A DNA stretch of 64,000 nucleotides from Metabacillus bambusae (GTDB lineage: Bacteria; Bacillota; Bacilli; Bacillales; Bacillaceae): the NCBI RefSeq assembly GCF_017497975.1, contig NZ_JAGDEL010000026.1, positions 1 to 64,000 on the forward strand. The letters are read 5' to 3'. Made by a program: the position numbers and the translations under genes. This document shows positions 19,292 through 28,425 of this stretch, one piece after another; the stretch's first letter is position 1, and each line of letters starts with the position of its first letter. The notes under the pieces are model-generated. The model did not search any database and was not told the origin of the DNA. It saw only the letters and a list, made by a program, of their open reading frames with translations.

Positions 19292-19744
19292 TTAATTCAC
19301 ATCCAATTTGGATAATGTCGTTCTTATTTCGTATTTAAGTTCAGGATTATCTGTTGGGGAGATCACTAGCTTAAAAGAAAGTGTATCTGACAAATGAATA
19401 CTTTGATTAAGTAACTGATCAGTTCCAGTACTTGTATCATAAAAAGAATAACGAAATTCAGGATTTGAAATGATTTCCTCTTTATGATCGGGAAAAATAA
19501 CTTTTATTGGATTTTGATTAAACATAATTGTATATGAATCATATGATTGATGAATTTTCGTCAATTTTGTAACAATTAAATTTGCCTCTTGTTGTAATAA
19601 AACGGTCTCTTGAGCTTTTTTTGAATAATTAAAACCGTTTAACAAAACTCCCCAAATTAGCACCAATAGTGTCGAAAGGATAGCAAGTGTAGCTAATACT
19701 TCAATTAAAGTTAATCCGTTTTGATGTTTTAGCGATTTTTGCAT
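19292..19744 (-). CDS. Prepilin-type minor pilin (150 aa)
   Basis: A type IV pilin-like protein. It has a short basic leader and the class III cleavage site QNG|LTLIEVLATLAIL, with Glu5 present, followed by a hydrophobic helix to about residue 37 and a polar domain of about 110 residues with no motif I recognise. It would be cleaved and N-methylated by the prepilin peptidase encoded at 26702. The ATG starts one base after the stop of the upstream prepilin gene, so the genes are coupled. It resembles PulG/GspJ-class minor pilins that prime pilus assembly. Confidence 0.82.
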   Translation of the reverse strand: MQKSLKHQNGLTLIEVLATLAILSTLLVLIWGVLLNGFNYSKKAQETVLLQQEANLIVTKLTKIHQSYDSYTIMFNQNPIKVIFPDHKEEIISNPEFRYSFYDTSTGTDQLLNQSIHLSDTLSFKLVISPTDNPELKYEIRTTLSKLDVN

Positions 19745-19745
19745 C

Positions 19746-20201
19746 TTATGTTCCTTCCTCTTTTAAGTAAGTATAAGATTCAGTTATTTTCTTATCGTTA
19801 TGGTAAACTTCGATTGTTGAAGGATATAAGCTTGGGAATTCTGGATCCCTCATTACGGTAATCGAAACTTCATAATCAAGATAGATAAAGGAAAAAACAT
19901 ATGCATTATTTTTTAACGTCACATTTTCAGTATAGGTGGTAATATGTTTACATTTATCGTCTGTAAAAATAGGGTTTTTGAATGCGTTCATATTTTTAAT
20001 GAAGTTTGGGTTTTCCTTAAAACAATTTTCAACATCATGAATAATATTAACCGACTGTAATTTAGTAGATGACATAGAGTTATACTTAAATGAATTTGTG
20101 AAAAATGACATAAACGTTAATAGCACGATAGCTAGAATAGTTATTGATGCAACTAATTCAATTAATGTTAGTCCATGATTATTAAAAAGGTGTTTCTTCA
20201 A
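19746..20201 (-). CDS. Prepilin-type minor pilin (151 aa), first gene of the operon
   Basis: A type IV pilin-like protein with the leader and class III site NNHG|LTLIELVASITILAI (Glu5 present), a transmembrane/assembly helix up to about residue 35 and a small polar domain with two cysteines (CFKENP and DDKCKH) that might form a disulfide. The TTG start follows AGGTGAT. It is the first of three coupled minor-pilin genes divergent from the main pilus operon, and base composition here is more AT-rich than in the neighbouring housekeeping genes. The exact minor-pilin class (GspH/I/J-like) cannot be assigned by eye. Confidence 0.82.
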   Translation of the reverse strand: MKKHLFNNHGLTLIELVASITILAIVLLTFMSFFTNSFKYNSMSSTKLQSVNIIHDVENCFKENPNFIKNMNAFKNPIFTDDKCKHITTYTENVTLKNNAYVFSFIYLDYEVSITVMRDPEFPSLYPSTIEVYHNDKKITESYTYLKEEGT

Positions 20202-20259
20202 AATATCACCTACATATCTATTTGTGTTCTAGCAAGAATGATTTTTATAGGATTTTTTT

Positions 20260-20287
20260 ACTATACTTACCTTTTGAAAAGATACAA
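20260..20287 (-). promoter_or_regulatory. Probable promoter of the minor pilin operon
   Basis: Read on the minus strand: TTGTAT (20282-20287) and TATAGT (20260-20265), spaced by 16 bases, 59 bases upstream of the first prepilin start. Confidence 0.5.
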
Positions 20288-20313
20288 ATATTACATATAA
20301 TAAACAAAATTTC

Positions 20314-20341
20314 TTTGTTTTATTAATTATGTACCTATTAT
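20314..20341 (+). promoter_or_regulatory. Candidate promoter of the main pilus operon
   Basis: TTTGTT at 20314-20319 and TATTAT at 20336-20341 spaced by 16 bases. The -35 is weak, so this is tentative; an overlapping TATACA is an alternative -10. Confidence 0.3.
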
Positions 20342-20428
20342 ACAATGAAAATGTCGAATGATATCTAAAATTGAGCAGATATGTGCATGAAAATATTACT
20401 AAGGTGATTTAAATATGGAGGTTTTTCT

Positions 20429-20977
20429 GTGGAACAATTCATTTTTGGATTTATTGGTTATACTATCGTCCTAATTTTATTGTTTTTATTACCAATAAAC
20501 GCAACAGCAAAAAATAAATCTATCATTGCAACACTTTCATTATTTATTTCATATGTTGGGATAATAGCATCACAAACAATGAATACCATTTCCTCCTGGG
20601 TAATCGTTTTTTTGTTATCAATAGTAGGAGGATATCTTATTTTCAATAAATTGAACTTTTTTTCAAATAGTGTAAATGTTAGCCCATTTGTGGAAGGAAA
20701 TTTAGAAAATAGTAATACACAACAGTTAACAAAGGATTTTTTTAAAATAGAACCTAATATTCAAAACAAACGAATGAAAATAGAGGATACTAAAACACAG
20801 GAACGACCAGAAGAAGAAATTGATTTTTTAAGTAAAAGATTATCAAATAATGCCTTTGAGGATCGTATAAAGGGACATGCTTTTCACAAAAATAGCTCCA
20901 CAAATCCTTCAGAGGAAATCGAAATTGATTTTGAAAAGATTTTATCCCAAGAGCCTTTTGGCAAAGGAGAGCAATAG
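20429..20977 (+). CDS. Unknown membrane protein at the head of the pilus operon
   Basis: I do not recognise this 182-residue protein. Three hydrophobic segments fill residues 1-75 (for example FGFIGYTIVLILLFLLPI and WVIVFLLSIVGGYLIF), followed by about 105 charged residues with two acidic patches (RPEEEIDFLSKRLSNN and EEIEIDFEKIL), probably cytoplasmic. The GTG start lies seven bases after GGAGG. Its stop codon touches the ATG of the VanW-family gene, and the following genes are pilB-T-C, so it is very likely co-expressed with the pilus machinery. The function is unknown. Confidence 0.75.
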   Translation: MEQFIFGFIGYTIVLILLFLLPINATAKNKSIIATLSLFISYVGIIASQTMNTISSWVIVFLLSIVGGYLIFNKLNFFSNSVNVSPFVEGNLENSNTQQLTKDFFKIEPNIQNKRMKIEDTKTQERPEEEIDFLSKRLSNNAFEDRIKGHAFHKNSSTNPSEEIEIDFEKILSQEPFGKGEQ

Positions 20978-22306
20978 ATGCAATGGAATAATCAAACGAA
21001 GGGACTACTAATTCTCTTGCTGTGTAGTTTGTTTATATATGGATTTTCACAACTTGGGTCTTCTGCAAATAAAGCTTTTTTCAATAAAGGTACATATACA
21101 AAAGAGACTAAAGTTGCTTCCATCACAATTGAAGGATTGACAAAGGAACAGGCTTTACAGTCTTTATTCAGTGAATTATCAAAATGGCAGGAAAAAACGA
21201 CAATTATCCTTGAATACGATCATGAGGCAATACTAGATAGTGCGTTATTTCAGTTTCAACCGGAAACAACGTTAAATCAGGTAAAGGATGGAACAATTAC
21301 AACTGTCGAAGTAGTCCTCGAAGAAGGAGAACTTGAACGTTTTTTGCAGAGAGAATTTCCTTCAGTGTATAGTGCGATCAATCTTCAACAGCTAACTAAT
21401 GATATCCAAACTGTAGCGAAAAATCTTGACAGAGGTATTTTTAAGTTTGATTTAAATGAATATATTCAAATGGATCAGTTAGAGAAAACGGTCATTAGTG
21501 AAGCAAGCATTTCTGTAGCTGAAAATTCAAATATTGATTTTAAACAAAATGAAATTATCGTTTCGATTGAACCTGGTACAACATTTTCTTTACAAGAATT
21601 TCTTACAGAGAATCAGTTTTTAGATATAGATAACGAATCTGTTAGTAAATTAGCGACAGTTCTATACAAAGCGATATTATCCTCACCTTTTGAGGTAATA
21701 GAACGGCATATTAGTTCTGAATTACCAGATTACGCAGAGCTTGGAATGGAAGCTGCATTTATACAAAACCAATGGGATTTTAAATTTCATAATTCACAAG
21801 ATCAAGCATATGACCTTTTTATTACTAAAACGAACGATCAAATTGTTGTTAAGATTAAAGGTTTCCAATCGGAAGAATATAAACTTGAAATGAAAGATGA
21901 AAAATCCTATCCAACACGGACGATTGTTCAGTATGATCCATCACTAGCTCCATCACAAATGCAGGTAATGAATAAAGGAAAAGATGGTCGATCCATAACA
22001 GTTGTTCGACAAGTGTACGTGAATGGAGAATTTCAAAATGAACTGACAATCTCAGAGGATTACTATCCACCTGTTTATAAAAGTGTAAAACAAGGTCTTA
22101 AGTCAGGCTTGAATGAAATCTCTAATGATGAGCAAGAAAATGAGGAAAATAAAACAGAACAACTCATCCCGCCTTCTGAGGACCTAGATACTGATAATGT
22201 CCAAACGGATAAGGAAAACGAAGATTCATCAAATAATACGACGGGATCTAATGACAAAGAAAATCAAGATGAAGAGCTATGGGAAACGCCTGAGATTATG
22301 AAGTGA
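20978..22306 (+). CDS. VanW-family secreted/membrane-anchored protein
   Basis: A 442-residue protein with an N-terminal membrane anchor or signal (GLLILLLCSLFIYGFSQL), a domain like the peptidoglycan-binding_4 repeats that often precede VanW (VASITIEGLTKEQALQSL), and a VanW domain at about 225-330 (VIERHISSELPDYAELGMEA, FKFHNSQDQAYDLFI). A G5-like region is possible around RTIVQYDPSLAPSQ and VYVNGEFQNEL. The last about 70 residues are acidic, Asn/Glu-rich and disordered. The role of VanW is not settled. Here it starts directly after the preceding stop and precedes pilB by 15 bases, so a job in the cell envelope connected with pilus passage or anchoring is possible (inference). Confidence 0.82.
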   Translation: MQWNNQTKGLLILLLCSLFIYGFSQLGSSANKAFFNKGTYTKETKVASITIEGLTKEQALQSLFSELSKWQEKTTIILEYDHEAILDSALFQFQPETTLNQVKDGTITTVEVVLEEGELERFLQREFPSVYSAINLQQLTNDIQTVAKNLDRGIFKFDLNEYIQMDQLEKTVISEASISVAENSNIDFKQNEIIVSIEPGTTFSLQEFLTENQFLDIDNESVSKLATVLYKAILSSPFEVIERHISSELPDYAELGMEAAFIQNQWDFKFHNSQDQAYDLFITKTNDQIVVKIKGFQSEEYKLEMKDEKSYPTRTIVQYDPSLAPSQMQVMNKGKDGRSITVVRQVYVNGEFQNELTISEDYYPPVYKSVKQGLKSGLNEISNDEQENEENKTEQLIPPSEDLDTDNVQTDKENEDSSNNTTGSNDKENQDEELWETPEIMK

Positions 22307-22321
22307 GGGGATAAGGATATT

Positions 22322-23980
22322 ATGAATCAAGCACGTAAACGGTTAGGGGATCTTCTTGTCGAAACAGGCTTTATTACTGAGGAACAGCTACAAACGACTT
22401 TAAAAGAAAAGACCAACACTCAAAAATTAGGAGATGCCTTGCTCCAACGGGGCTATATCACTGAACAACAATTAATAGAAGTGCTGGAATTTCAGTTAGG
22501 TATACCACATGTAAGCTTGTATCGATACCCTTTTGATGTGAAGCTTTTAAACCTTGTACCAAAAGAAGTTGCAAAGCGTAATTTACTTATTCCTATTAAA
22601 AAAGAGGAGAATAAGCTTTTTGTTGCGATGACTGATCCATTAGATTTTTATTCAATTGATGATTTACGTCTATCAACAGGGTTTCAAATTGAAACGGTAA
22701 TTGCCACAAAGGATGATATTTTGCGGGCGATTCATAAATATTATGAACAGGAAGATGATATGGAAGGTTTATTCTTATTTGATGCTCCTGTTGAGGTAAA
22801 GGAAGAGCAGATGACTGACGCAGATTCACCTGTTATAAAATTAGTGAATCAAATGATCCAAAATGCTGTTCAGCAAAGAGCAAGTGATATCCATATAGAC
22901 CCAGATGAGGCGAAGGTCTCAATTCGAATTCGAGTGGACGGGCTTCTTAAAACCGAAAGAGTTTTACCAAAGCATATGCAGAGTATGTTGACAGCAAGAA
23001 TAAAAATAATGGCGAATATGGATATTACAGAAACTCGGATACCGCAAGATGGTCGGATAAAAACGACAGTTGACTTCCACCCAATTGATTTACGTATTTC
23101 AACACTTCCGACTGTTTTCGGAGAGAAGATTGTCATGCGGATTTTAGATTTAGGAAGTACGCTTAATGATATTAACCAGCTTGGTTTTCATAAAGTGAAT
23201 TTAGAGAGATTTTCTAAATTAATTGAACGACCTTCAGGCTTAGTGTTAATAACTGGACCGACTGGCTCAGGAAAATCATCGACATTATATGCCGCGTTAA
23301 ATAAATTAAATACCGAAGAAGTAAACATTATTACTGTTGAAGATCCAGTAGAATATCAATTAAGTGGTGTAAACCAAATTCAAGTTAACACAAACGTTGG
23401 TTTAACGTTTGCAAAAGGCTTAAGATCGATTTTAAGACAAGACCCTAATATTATTATGGTCGGTGAAATTCGTGACAAAGAAACAGCTGATGTTGCTGTT
23501 AGAGCTTCGTTAACTGGTCATTTAGTTTTAAGTACATTGCATACAAATGATTCATTAGGAACAATCACTCGTTTAATGGATATGGGTGTGGAACCATTTT
23601 TAGTCGCTACCTCGCTTTCAGGTGTTGTTTCACAGCGACTTGTTCGTAAGGTTTGCCGTGATTGTGCAGTACAAGTGGAACCTACTGTTAGAGAATGTGA
23701 AATTTTTGCGAGCAGAGGGATTGTTGCTGATAAAATCACAAGAGGAAAAGGCTGTGGGACCTGCAATATGACTGGCTATCGAGGTAGAATCGCAATTCAC
23801 GAGCTGCTTGTAATAACAAACGATATGAAACGTGTCATTATGAATGGCGAACCTTTTTCAAAGCTTAGGGAGCTTGCAATTAAAAATAAAACGATTTTCT
23901 TAATTGATGATGGTCTTTTGAAAGTGAAGATGGGCTTAACGACAACAGAAGAAATCTTACGTGTAGCAACGATGGAGTGA
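22322..23980 (+). CDS. pilB: Type IV pilus extension ATPase PilB
   Basis: A hexameric secretion ATPase driving pilus polymerisation at the inner face of the membrane. The 552-residue protein has an N-terminal MshEN domain with two consecutive 24-residue motifs, starting RLGDLLVETGFITEEQL and KLGDALLQRGYITEQQL, of the kind that bind c-di-GMP. The GspE ATPase core follows, with Walker A GPTGSGKSSTLY near residue 311, the Asp box (TVEDPVEYQL), Walker B (IIMVGEIRDKETA) and the His box (TGHLVLSTLHTNDS). The C-terminal zinc site has CRDC and CGTC pairs. It is followed directly by pilT and pilC. Confidence 0.96.
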   Translation: MNQARKRLGDLLVETGFITEEQLQTTLKEKTNTQKLGDALLQRGYITEQQLIEVLEFQLGIPHVSLYRYPFDVKLLNLVPKEVAKRNLLIPIKKEENKLFVAMTDPLDFYSIDDLRLSTGFQIETVIATKDDILRAIHKYYEQEDDMEGLFLFDAPVEVKEEQMTDADSPVIKLVNQMIQNAVQQRASDIHIDPDEAKVSIRIRVDGLLKTERVLPKHMQSMLTARIKIMANMDITETRIPQDGRIKTTVDFHPIDLRISTLPTVFGEKIVMRILDLGSTLNDINQLGFHKVNLERFSKLIERPSGLVLITGPTGSGKSSTLYAALNKLNTEEVNIITVEDPVEYQLSGVNQIQVNTNVGLTFAKGLRSILRQDPNIIMVGEIRDKETADVAVRASLTGHLVLSTLHTNDSLGTITRLMDMGVEPFLVATSLSGVVSQRLVRKVCRDCAVQVEPTVRECEIFASRGIVADKITRGKGCGTCNMTGYRGRIAIHELLVITNDMKRVIMNGEPFSKLRELAIKNKTIFLIDDGLLKVKMGLTTTEEILRVATME

Positions 23981-23984
23981 GGAA

Positions 23985-25040
23985 ATGAAAAATAAAATTG
24001 AAGAATTAATGTGTGCAGCATTTCATTTGAAAGCATCCGATATTCATCTTACTGTTGGGATTCAGCCTGCTTTTCGTGTGAATGGTGATTTGAAAAAATA
24101 TGGAGATGCTGTTTTAACACCTGATGATACGTTGAATATGGCAAAAGCAATTGTTCCTGCAGCTATGTGGGGGAATTTTCAAGAAAAAGGTGAATTGGAC
24201 TTTTCCTATGGGATTCCAGGGGTTTCAAGATTTCGGATAAACATATATAGGCAGCGAACATGTGTCTCAATGGCGATTCGCATCATTCCAACAATGATTC
24301 CAACATTGGATGAATTGCAGCTACCACCTATTTTGAAAAAAGTAGCAGAGAAGCCTCAGGGCTTAGTGCTTGTTACAGGACCAACTGGTAGTGGAAAATC
24401 AACAACCCTAGCTGCAATGATTCATTATATAAACCAATCGATGAGTAGGCATATCATAACCTTAGAGGATCCGATCGAATATTTACACAAGCATGGGACA
24501 AGCATTATTGATCAGCGTGAGGTTGGCTTTGATACACTGAATTTTTCCAACGGTTTAAGAGCAGCCTTACGTCAAGATCCAGATGTAATTTTAGTTGGAG
24601 AGATGCGTGATTTAGAAACGATTCATACTGCAATAACGGCTGCAGAAACGGGACACTTAGTATTTGGAACTCTTCACACTTCAAGTGCGCCAGCGACAAT
24701 CGATCGTATTGTTGATGTATTTCCGCCAAACCAGCAGGTACAGGTAAGAATTCAATTAGCATCTGTTTTAGTTTCAATTATTTCACAGCGCTTATTTCCA
24801 ACACCAAACAAAGATTCCAGAAGAGCTGCATTTGAAATTTTGATAAATAACTCGGCAGTGGCGAATTTAATCCGTAATGAAAAAAATCATCAAATTCAGA
24901 ATGTGATGCTAACAAGCCGTGCCCTAGGGATGATGACACTAGAGGCAAGTATACAGGAGCTTGTCATGAAAAATGCAATATCCAGGGAATTCGCTGCACC
25001 TTATTTAAGGGAGAATAGTACTCAATATGGCGAAATTTAA
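23985..25040 (+). CDS. pilT: Type IV pilus retraction ATPase PilT
   Basis: Powers pilus depolymerisation, giving twitching motility or DNA uptake. At 351 residues the length fits PilT. The N-terminus (ASDIHLTVGIQPAFRVNGDL) is of the short PilT type without the MshEN domain. Walker A GPTGSGKSTT is at about 131-140, the Asp box TLEDPIEYLH, Walker B VILVGEMRDLET, His box GHLVFGTLHTSSAP, and a C-terminal VANLIRNEKNHQ stretch corresponds to the AIRNLIRE motif of PilT. The end overlaps the pilC start by 14 bases. A dedicated retraction ATPase sets this apart from the B. subtilis ComG competence system, which has none. Confidence 0.95.
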   Translation: MKNKIEELMCAAFHLKASDIHLTVGIQPAFRVNGDLKKYGDAVLTPDDTLNMAKAIVPAAMWGNFQEKGELDFSYGIPGVSRFRINIYRQRTCVSMAIRIIPTMIPTLDELQLPPILKKVAEKPQGLVLVTGPTGSGKSTTLAAMIHYINQSMSRHIITLEDPIEYLHKHGTSIIDQREVGFDTLNFSNGLRAALRQDPDVILVGEMRDLETIHTAITAAETGHLVFGTLHTSSAPATIDRIVDVFPPNQQVQVRIQLASVLVSIISQRLFPTPNKDSRRAAFEILINNSAVANLIRNEKNHQIQNVMLTSRALGMMTLEASIQELVMKNAISREFAAPYLRENSTQYGEI

Positions 25041-26232
25041 ATACGAAGGTAGAGATGCCTCAGGAAAAACAGCTGGGAAACTGACAAGCACATCGAAAAG
25101 AGAAGCAATGCTAAGGCTGAAGGAAAAAGGCATTCGCGTTACACATATCGAAGAAATTCCGGAAACTCTCTTTACAAAGGAGATTGTCATCGGAAATCCA
25201 GTAAAGCTTAGGGATATGGTCATCTATTTACGCCAATTTGCGACATTATTGAAAGCTGGAATATCTGTTGTGGATGCAACTGGAATTCTTGCTAAGCAAA
25301 CAACAAGTAAGTATTTAAGTAAAGCTCTATTAGATATTGATGAAGACCTTCGCTCTGGAAATCCATTGTCATCTGCTGCAGCTAAGCATAAAAAAATCTT
25401 TACATCCATGTTTATCAATATGGTAAGAGCTGGTGAAGCGAGTGGGAATCTTGATGATACGTTAGACAGGCTTGCGATTCATTATGAAAAACAACATAAA
25501 ACAAGACAAAAAGTAATTTCTGCATTAGCTTATCCTGCAGTAGTAGGAATCATTGCCATAATAGTAATTATTTTTCTTCTCGTAGCAATCGTCCCTACGT
25601 TTGTCGATATGTTTGAGGATTTTGGGGCGGAACTACCTCTTATTACTAGGTTTGTGCTTAATTCTAGTGAATGGATGCAATCGTTTTGGTGGGGTGTAAT
25701 CCTTGGAATGGGAATTATAACAGCACTATTTATGTTTTTAAGAAGTAGGAAAGAAACAAAATATTATCTTGATTATCTCTCGTTAAAAATACCAATTTTT
25801 GGTAGTGTGTTGCAAAAAGCGGCTTTAGCAAGAATGACAAGAACCTTAAGCTCGTTATTTTCAAGTTCGGTGCCAATTCTCCAAGCCATCTCCATCGTTG
25901 AAAATGTCGTAGAAAACGAAGTGATCTCCCGCGTCTTAACGCAATCACGTGATTCTCTAGAAAAAGGCATTTCCTTAACAGAACCTATGAAAAACCATTG
26001 GGTGTTTCCGTCACTAATTGTCCAAATGATTGCAATTGGAGAAGAAACAGGTGCACTAGATGAAATGCTCGGAAAAGTAGCCGATTTCTATGAGGATGAT
26101 GTTGAACAAACAACAGATCGATTAAAGTCATTAATTGAACCGCTAATGATCGTTTTCCTTGCCGGAATTGTCGGTACAATCGTCACTTCTATTATGGTTC
26201 CAATGTTCGATATTTTTAATCAAGTTCAATAA
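25027..26232 (+). CDS. pilC: Type IV pilus inner-membrane platform protein PilC
   Basis: A polytopic membrane protein on which PilB and PilT act to assemble or remove pilin subunits. The 401-residue protein has the two repeated GspF domains (about 65-190 and 270-390), each with a cytoplasmic helical bundle and membrane helices. Typical segments are RQFATLLKAGISVVDAT, NMVRAGEASGNLDDTL, SSLFSSSVPILQAI and MIAIGEETGALDEMLGKVADFYEDDV. It overlaps pilT by 14 bases, implying translational coupling. Confidence 0.95.
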   Translation: MAKFKYEGRDASGKTAGKLTSTSKREAMLRLKEKGIRVTHIEEIPETLFTKEIVIGNPVKLRDMVIYLRQFATLLKAGISVVDATGILAKQTTSKYLSKALLDIDEDLRSGNPLSSAAAKHKKIFTSMFINMVRAGEASGNLDDTLDRLAIHYEKQHKTRQKVISALAYPAVVGIIAIIVIIFLLVAIVPTFVDMFEDFGAELPLITRFVLNSSEWMQSFWWGVILGMGIITALFMFLRSRKETKYYLDYLSLKIPIFGSVLQKAALARMTRTLSSLFSSSVPILQAISIVENVVENEVISRVLTQSRDSLEKGISLTEPMKNHWVFPSLIVQMIAIGEETGALDEMLGKVADFYEDDVEQTTDRLKSLIEPLMIVFLAGIVGTIVTSIMVPMFDIFNQVQ

Positions 26233-26273
26233 ATTTTGGTAACTAAAAAATGCTACTCATAGCATAAATGGCA

Positions 26274-26282
26274 TGCTATAAT
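26274..26282 (+). promoter_or_regulatory. Extended -10 promoter element upstream of the major pilin gene
   Basis: TGCTATAAT at 26274-26282 is an extended -10, 58 bases before the pilin ATG. It would allow the major pilin to be made in larger amounts than the rest of the operon. It overlaps the last of three ATGCTA/TAGCAT half-sites (26250-26255, 26260-26265, 26273-26278). Confidence 0.45.
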
Positions 26283-26340
26283 CAATCTAGTCAAATGAAC
26301 TAGGACTAATAAACCACTTCCCAAACAGGAGATGTTGTAT

Positions 26341-26724
26341 ATGTTGAAAAAAATGTTGAAAAACCAGCGTGGGTTAACTTTAATTGAGTTACTAGCTGTT
26401 ATTGTTATATTAGGGATTATTGCTGCGATTGCGGTTCCTTCGATTGGGAATATTATTGAAAATTCTAGAGATAAAGCTACTGTTTCTGAAGCTATTCAAA
26501 TTATAGATGCAGCTAAAATTGCTAGAGCTGAAAATCCTGAAAATAACACATATGATGAGACTTCCTTAGCTCCTTATTTAGATAAAGTTAAAGAAGGAGA
26601 GTATGATGTAGTATATAATGAAGGGTTCACTATTTCAAACCATGAAGCATGTAGTATAGTTGGAGACGCGCAAACTGATAGTATAAGTGAAGAGGAATTA
26701 ATTGATTTCATTGATGGAAATTAA
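26341..26724 (+). CDS. Major type IV pilin (PilA-like prepilin)
   Basis: The probable main pilus subunit. The 127-residue precursor has a short basic leader ending in NQRG, then the mature N-terminus [20 protein letters not shown] with Glu5, the textbook type IV pilin assembly helix. The globular domain is small and acidic with one cysteine (HEACSIVGD). I took the ATG at 26341 rather than 26332 because AGGAG is spaced for it. The gene stands between pilC and the prepilin peptidase and appears to have its own promoter. Confidence 0.88.
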   Translation: MLKKMLKNQRGLTLIELLAVIVILGIIAAIAVPSIGNIIENSRDKATVSEAIQIIDAAKIARAENPENNTYDETSLAPYLDKVKEGEYDVVYNEGFTISNHEACSIVGDAQTDSISEEELIDFIDGN

Positions 26725-27472
26725 TGCTATTTCAATGTTCCTCTACGGCCTCCTCCTAGGCTCCTTCTACAACGTAGTCGGCCTAAGAGTCCCGATAAAA
26801 CAATCAATTGTTACACCACGGTCAGCTTGTCCGAGGTGTAACCATACTCTAACAGCAGTGGAATTAATCCCTGTTGTTTCTTTCCTTTTACAGAGAGGAA
26901 AGTGTCGAAAGTGTGGCACTCGGATTTCATCTCTTTATCCGTTTGTGGAGCTAATGACAGGGCTACTGTTTATGGTTTCGCCAATGATTGTTGGCTGGAA
27001 TTATGAGCTGATGATTGCCCTCACATTAATATCATTATTTATGATTATTTTCGTTTCAGACATTTCCTATATGATCATTCCAGATAAGGTCATCCTCTTT
27101 TTTCTCGTTCTTTTTATCGTTGAACGAGTGATTTATCCATTAGATCCTTGGTATGATTCTATTATTGGGGGAGCGGTTGCGTTTGGCTTACTGTTACTTA
27201 TTGCCTATGTGAGTAAAGGTGGCATGGGTGGCGGAGATATTAAGCTATTTGGCTTATTAGGGATTGCATTAGGATTAAAGCTTGTTTTACTTTCATTTTT
27301 CTTGTCTACGCTTATCGGGACGTTTGATGGAATACGTCGTATCTTGATAGGTAAGTATAAAAAGAGAGAACCTATTCCGTTTGGACCTTCGATTATTGCT
27401 GGTACATTACTTGCATATTTTTTCGGAGATTCGCTTATTGGGTGGTATTTATCATTAATTGGCTTTAAGTGA
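26702..27472 (+). CDS. pilD: Prepilin peptidase / N-methyltransferase (PilD/ComC)
   Basis: Cleaves prepilin leaders and methylates the new N-terminus. The 256-residue membrane protein has the zinc-type tetracysteine SACPRCNH...[11 protein letters not shown] in the cytoplasmic loop, the first catalytic aspartate segment [14 protein letters not shown] and the second in [12 protein letters not shown], which together make the aspartic (type A24) active site. The TTG at 26702, six bases after AGAGG and overlapping the pilin end by 23 bases, is the best-supported start; the ATG at 26714 is an alternative. It occupies the place of comC in B. subtilis and probably serves both the pilus and competence pseudopilins. 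Confidence 0.93.
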   Translation: MISLMEINAISMFLYGLLLGSFYNVVGLRVPIKQSIVTPRSACPRCNHTLTAVELIPVVSFLLQRGKCRKCGTRISSLYPFVELMTGLLFMVSPMIVGWNYELMIALTLISLFMIIFVSDISYMIIPDKVILFFLVLFIVERVIYPLDPWYDSIIGGAVAFGLLLLIAYVSKGGMGGGDIKLFGLLGIALGLKLVLLSFFLSTLIGTFDGIRRILIGKYKKREPIPFGPSIIAGTLLAYFFGDSLIGWYLSLIGFK

Positions 27473-27485
27473 TGGGGGTTTTAAA

Positions 27486-28424
27486 ATGGTTTTATCGTTT
27501 AATCGTAAAATCGGAAACATAATCATAAAGGATTATGCTATTCGATATGTTGAAATAAAACAAGGTAACCCAGTCATTTTGAGCAAATGTGAAGAAAAAA
27601 TCATTCCGCCAGGACTTATTGTCGATGGGAAAATAAAAAATGCTGACACACTTTCATTAATTTTAGATGAATGTGTATCTGATTGGGGGATAAAAGGAAG
27701 ACGCGTTCGTTTTAATGTCCCTGACTCCCATGTAGTTATACGTAAGGTGCAAATTCCAATAGATGTGAAAGAAGACGAAATTCGTGGGTATTTATATGTT
27801 GAAATGGGTTCGACAATTCATTTGCCATTTGATGAAGCTGTTTTCGATTATGTTATTTTGTCTAAAAGCGAGAAAGTTCAAAATGTCCTTTTGTTTGCAT
27901 CATCAGAAGAACTTGTGCAAGATTATACTGATATTCTCATTGACGCGCACTTGAAGCCGGCTGTAGCTGATATTTCGTCATTATGCTGCTACCGTTTATA
28001 TGATCGAAATACGAGTGGTCATAAGGATCTAACATTACTGATCCAGTTTGATTTGTTTTCTGAAAACCTAGCGATATTTAAAGATGATAAACCAGAGTTT
28101 ATGAGACAACTTTTAAAAGAGGAATGGAATGAAGCAGAATCTTCTAAAGAAAAATGGCATGCTAGAGTTGAAGAAGTAATCAAGGAAATTGAGCATGTGT
28201 TAAATTTTTATCGTTTTTCAATAAACAAGAAAAACGAAGAGGTTCGTCACTTTATTATTACAGGTGACCATCCTTTACTCGAAGATTTCTTTAACATACT
28301 TAAATCACGCTTACAAGGCACAGTTCAGCTTTTGCCAAATGAGATTGCATGCTTTCCAGATCATTCTCCAATTCCTTTTTCTTTTCATCTAGCAGCAGGA
28401 TTAGCACTTAAAGAGGTGGAGTAA
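27486..28424 (+). CDS. pilM: Type IV pilus assembly protein PilM
   Basis: An actin-like cytoplasmic protein that links PilN to the motor. The 312-residue protein shows the ATPase-fold beginnings (IGNIIIKDYAIRYVEI), the VIRKVQIPIDVKEDEIRGYLYVEMGS region typical of PilM, and a conserved late segment (HFIITGDHPLLEDF). I set the start at the ATG at 27486, after GATGGGGG; an upstream TTG overlaps pilD. It is followed after one base by pilN. Confidence 0.88.
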   Translation: MVLSFNRKIGNIIIKDYAIRYVEIKQGNPVILSKCEEKIIPPGLIVDGKIKNADTLSLILDECVSDWGIKGRRVRFNVPDSHVVIRKVQIPIDVKEDEIRGYLYVEMGSTIHLPFDEAVFDYVILSKSEKVQNVLLFASSEELVQDYTDILIDAHLKPAVADISSLCCYRLYDRNTSGHKDLTLLIQFDLFSENLAIFKDDKPEFMRQLLKEEWNEAESSKEKWHARVEEVIKEIEHVLNFYRFSINKKNEEVRHFIITGDHPLLEDFFNILKSRLQGTVQLLPNEIACFPDHSPIPFSFHLAAGLALKEVE

Positions 28425-28425
28425 T

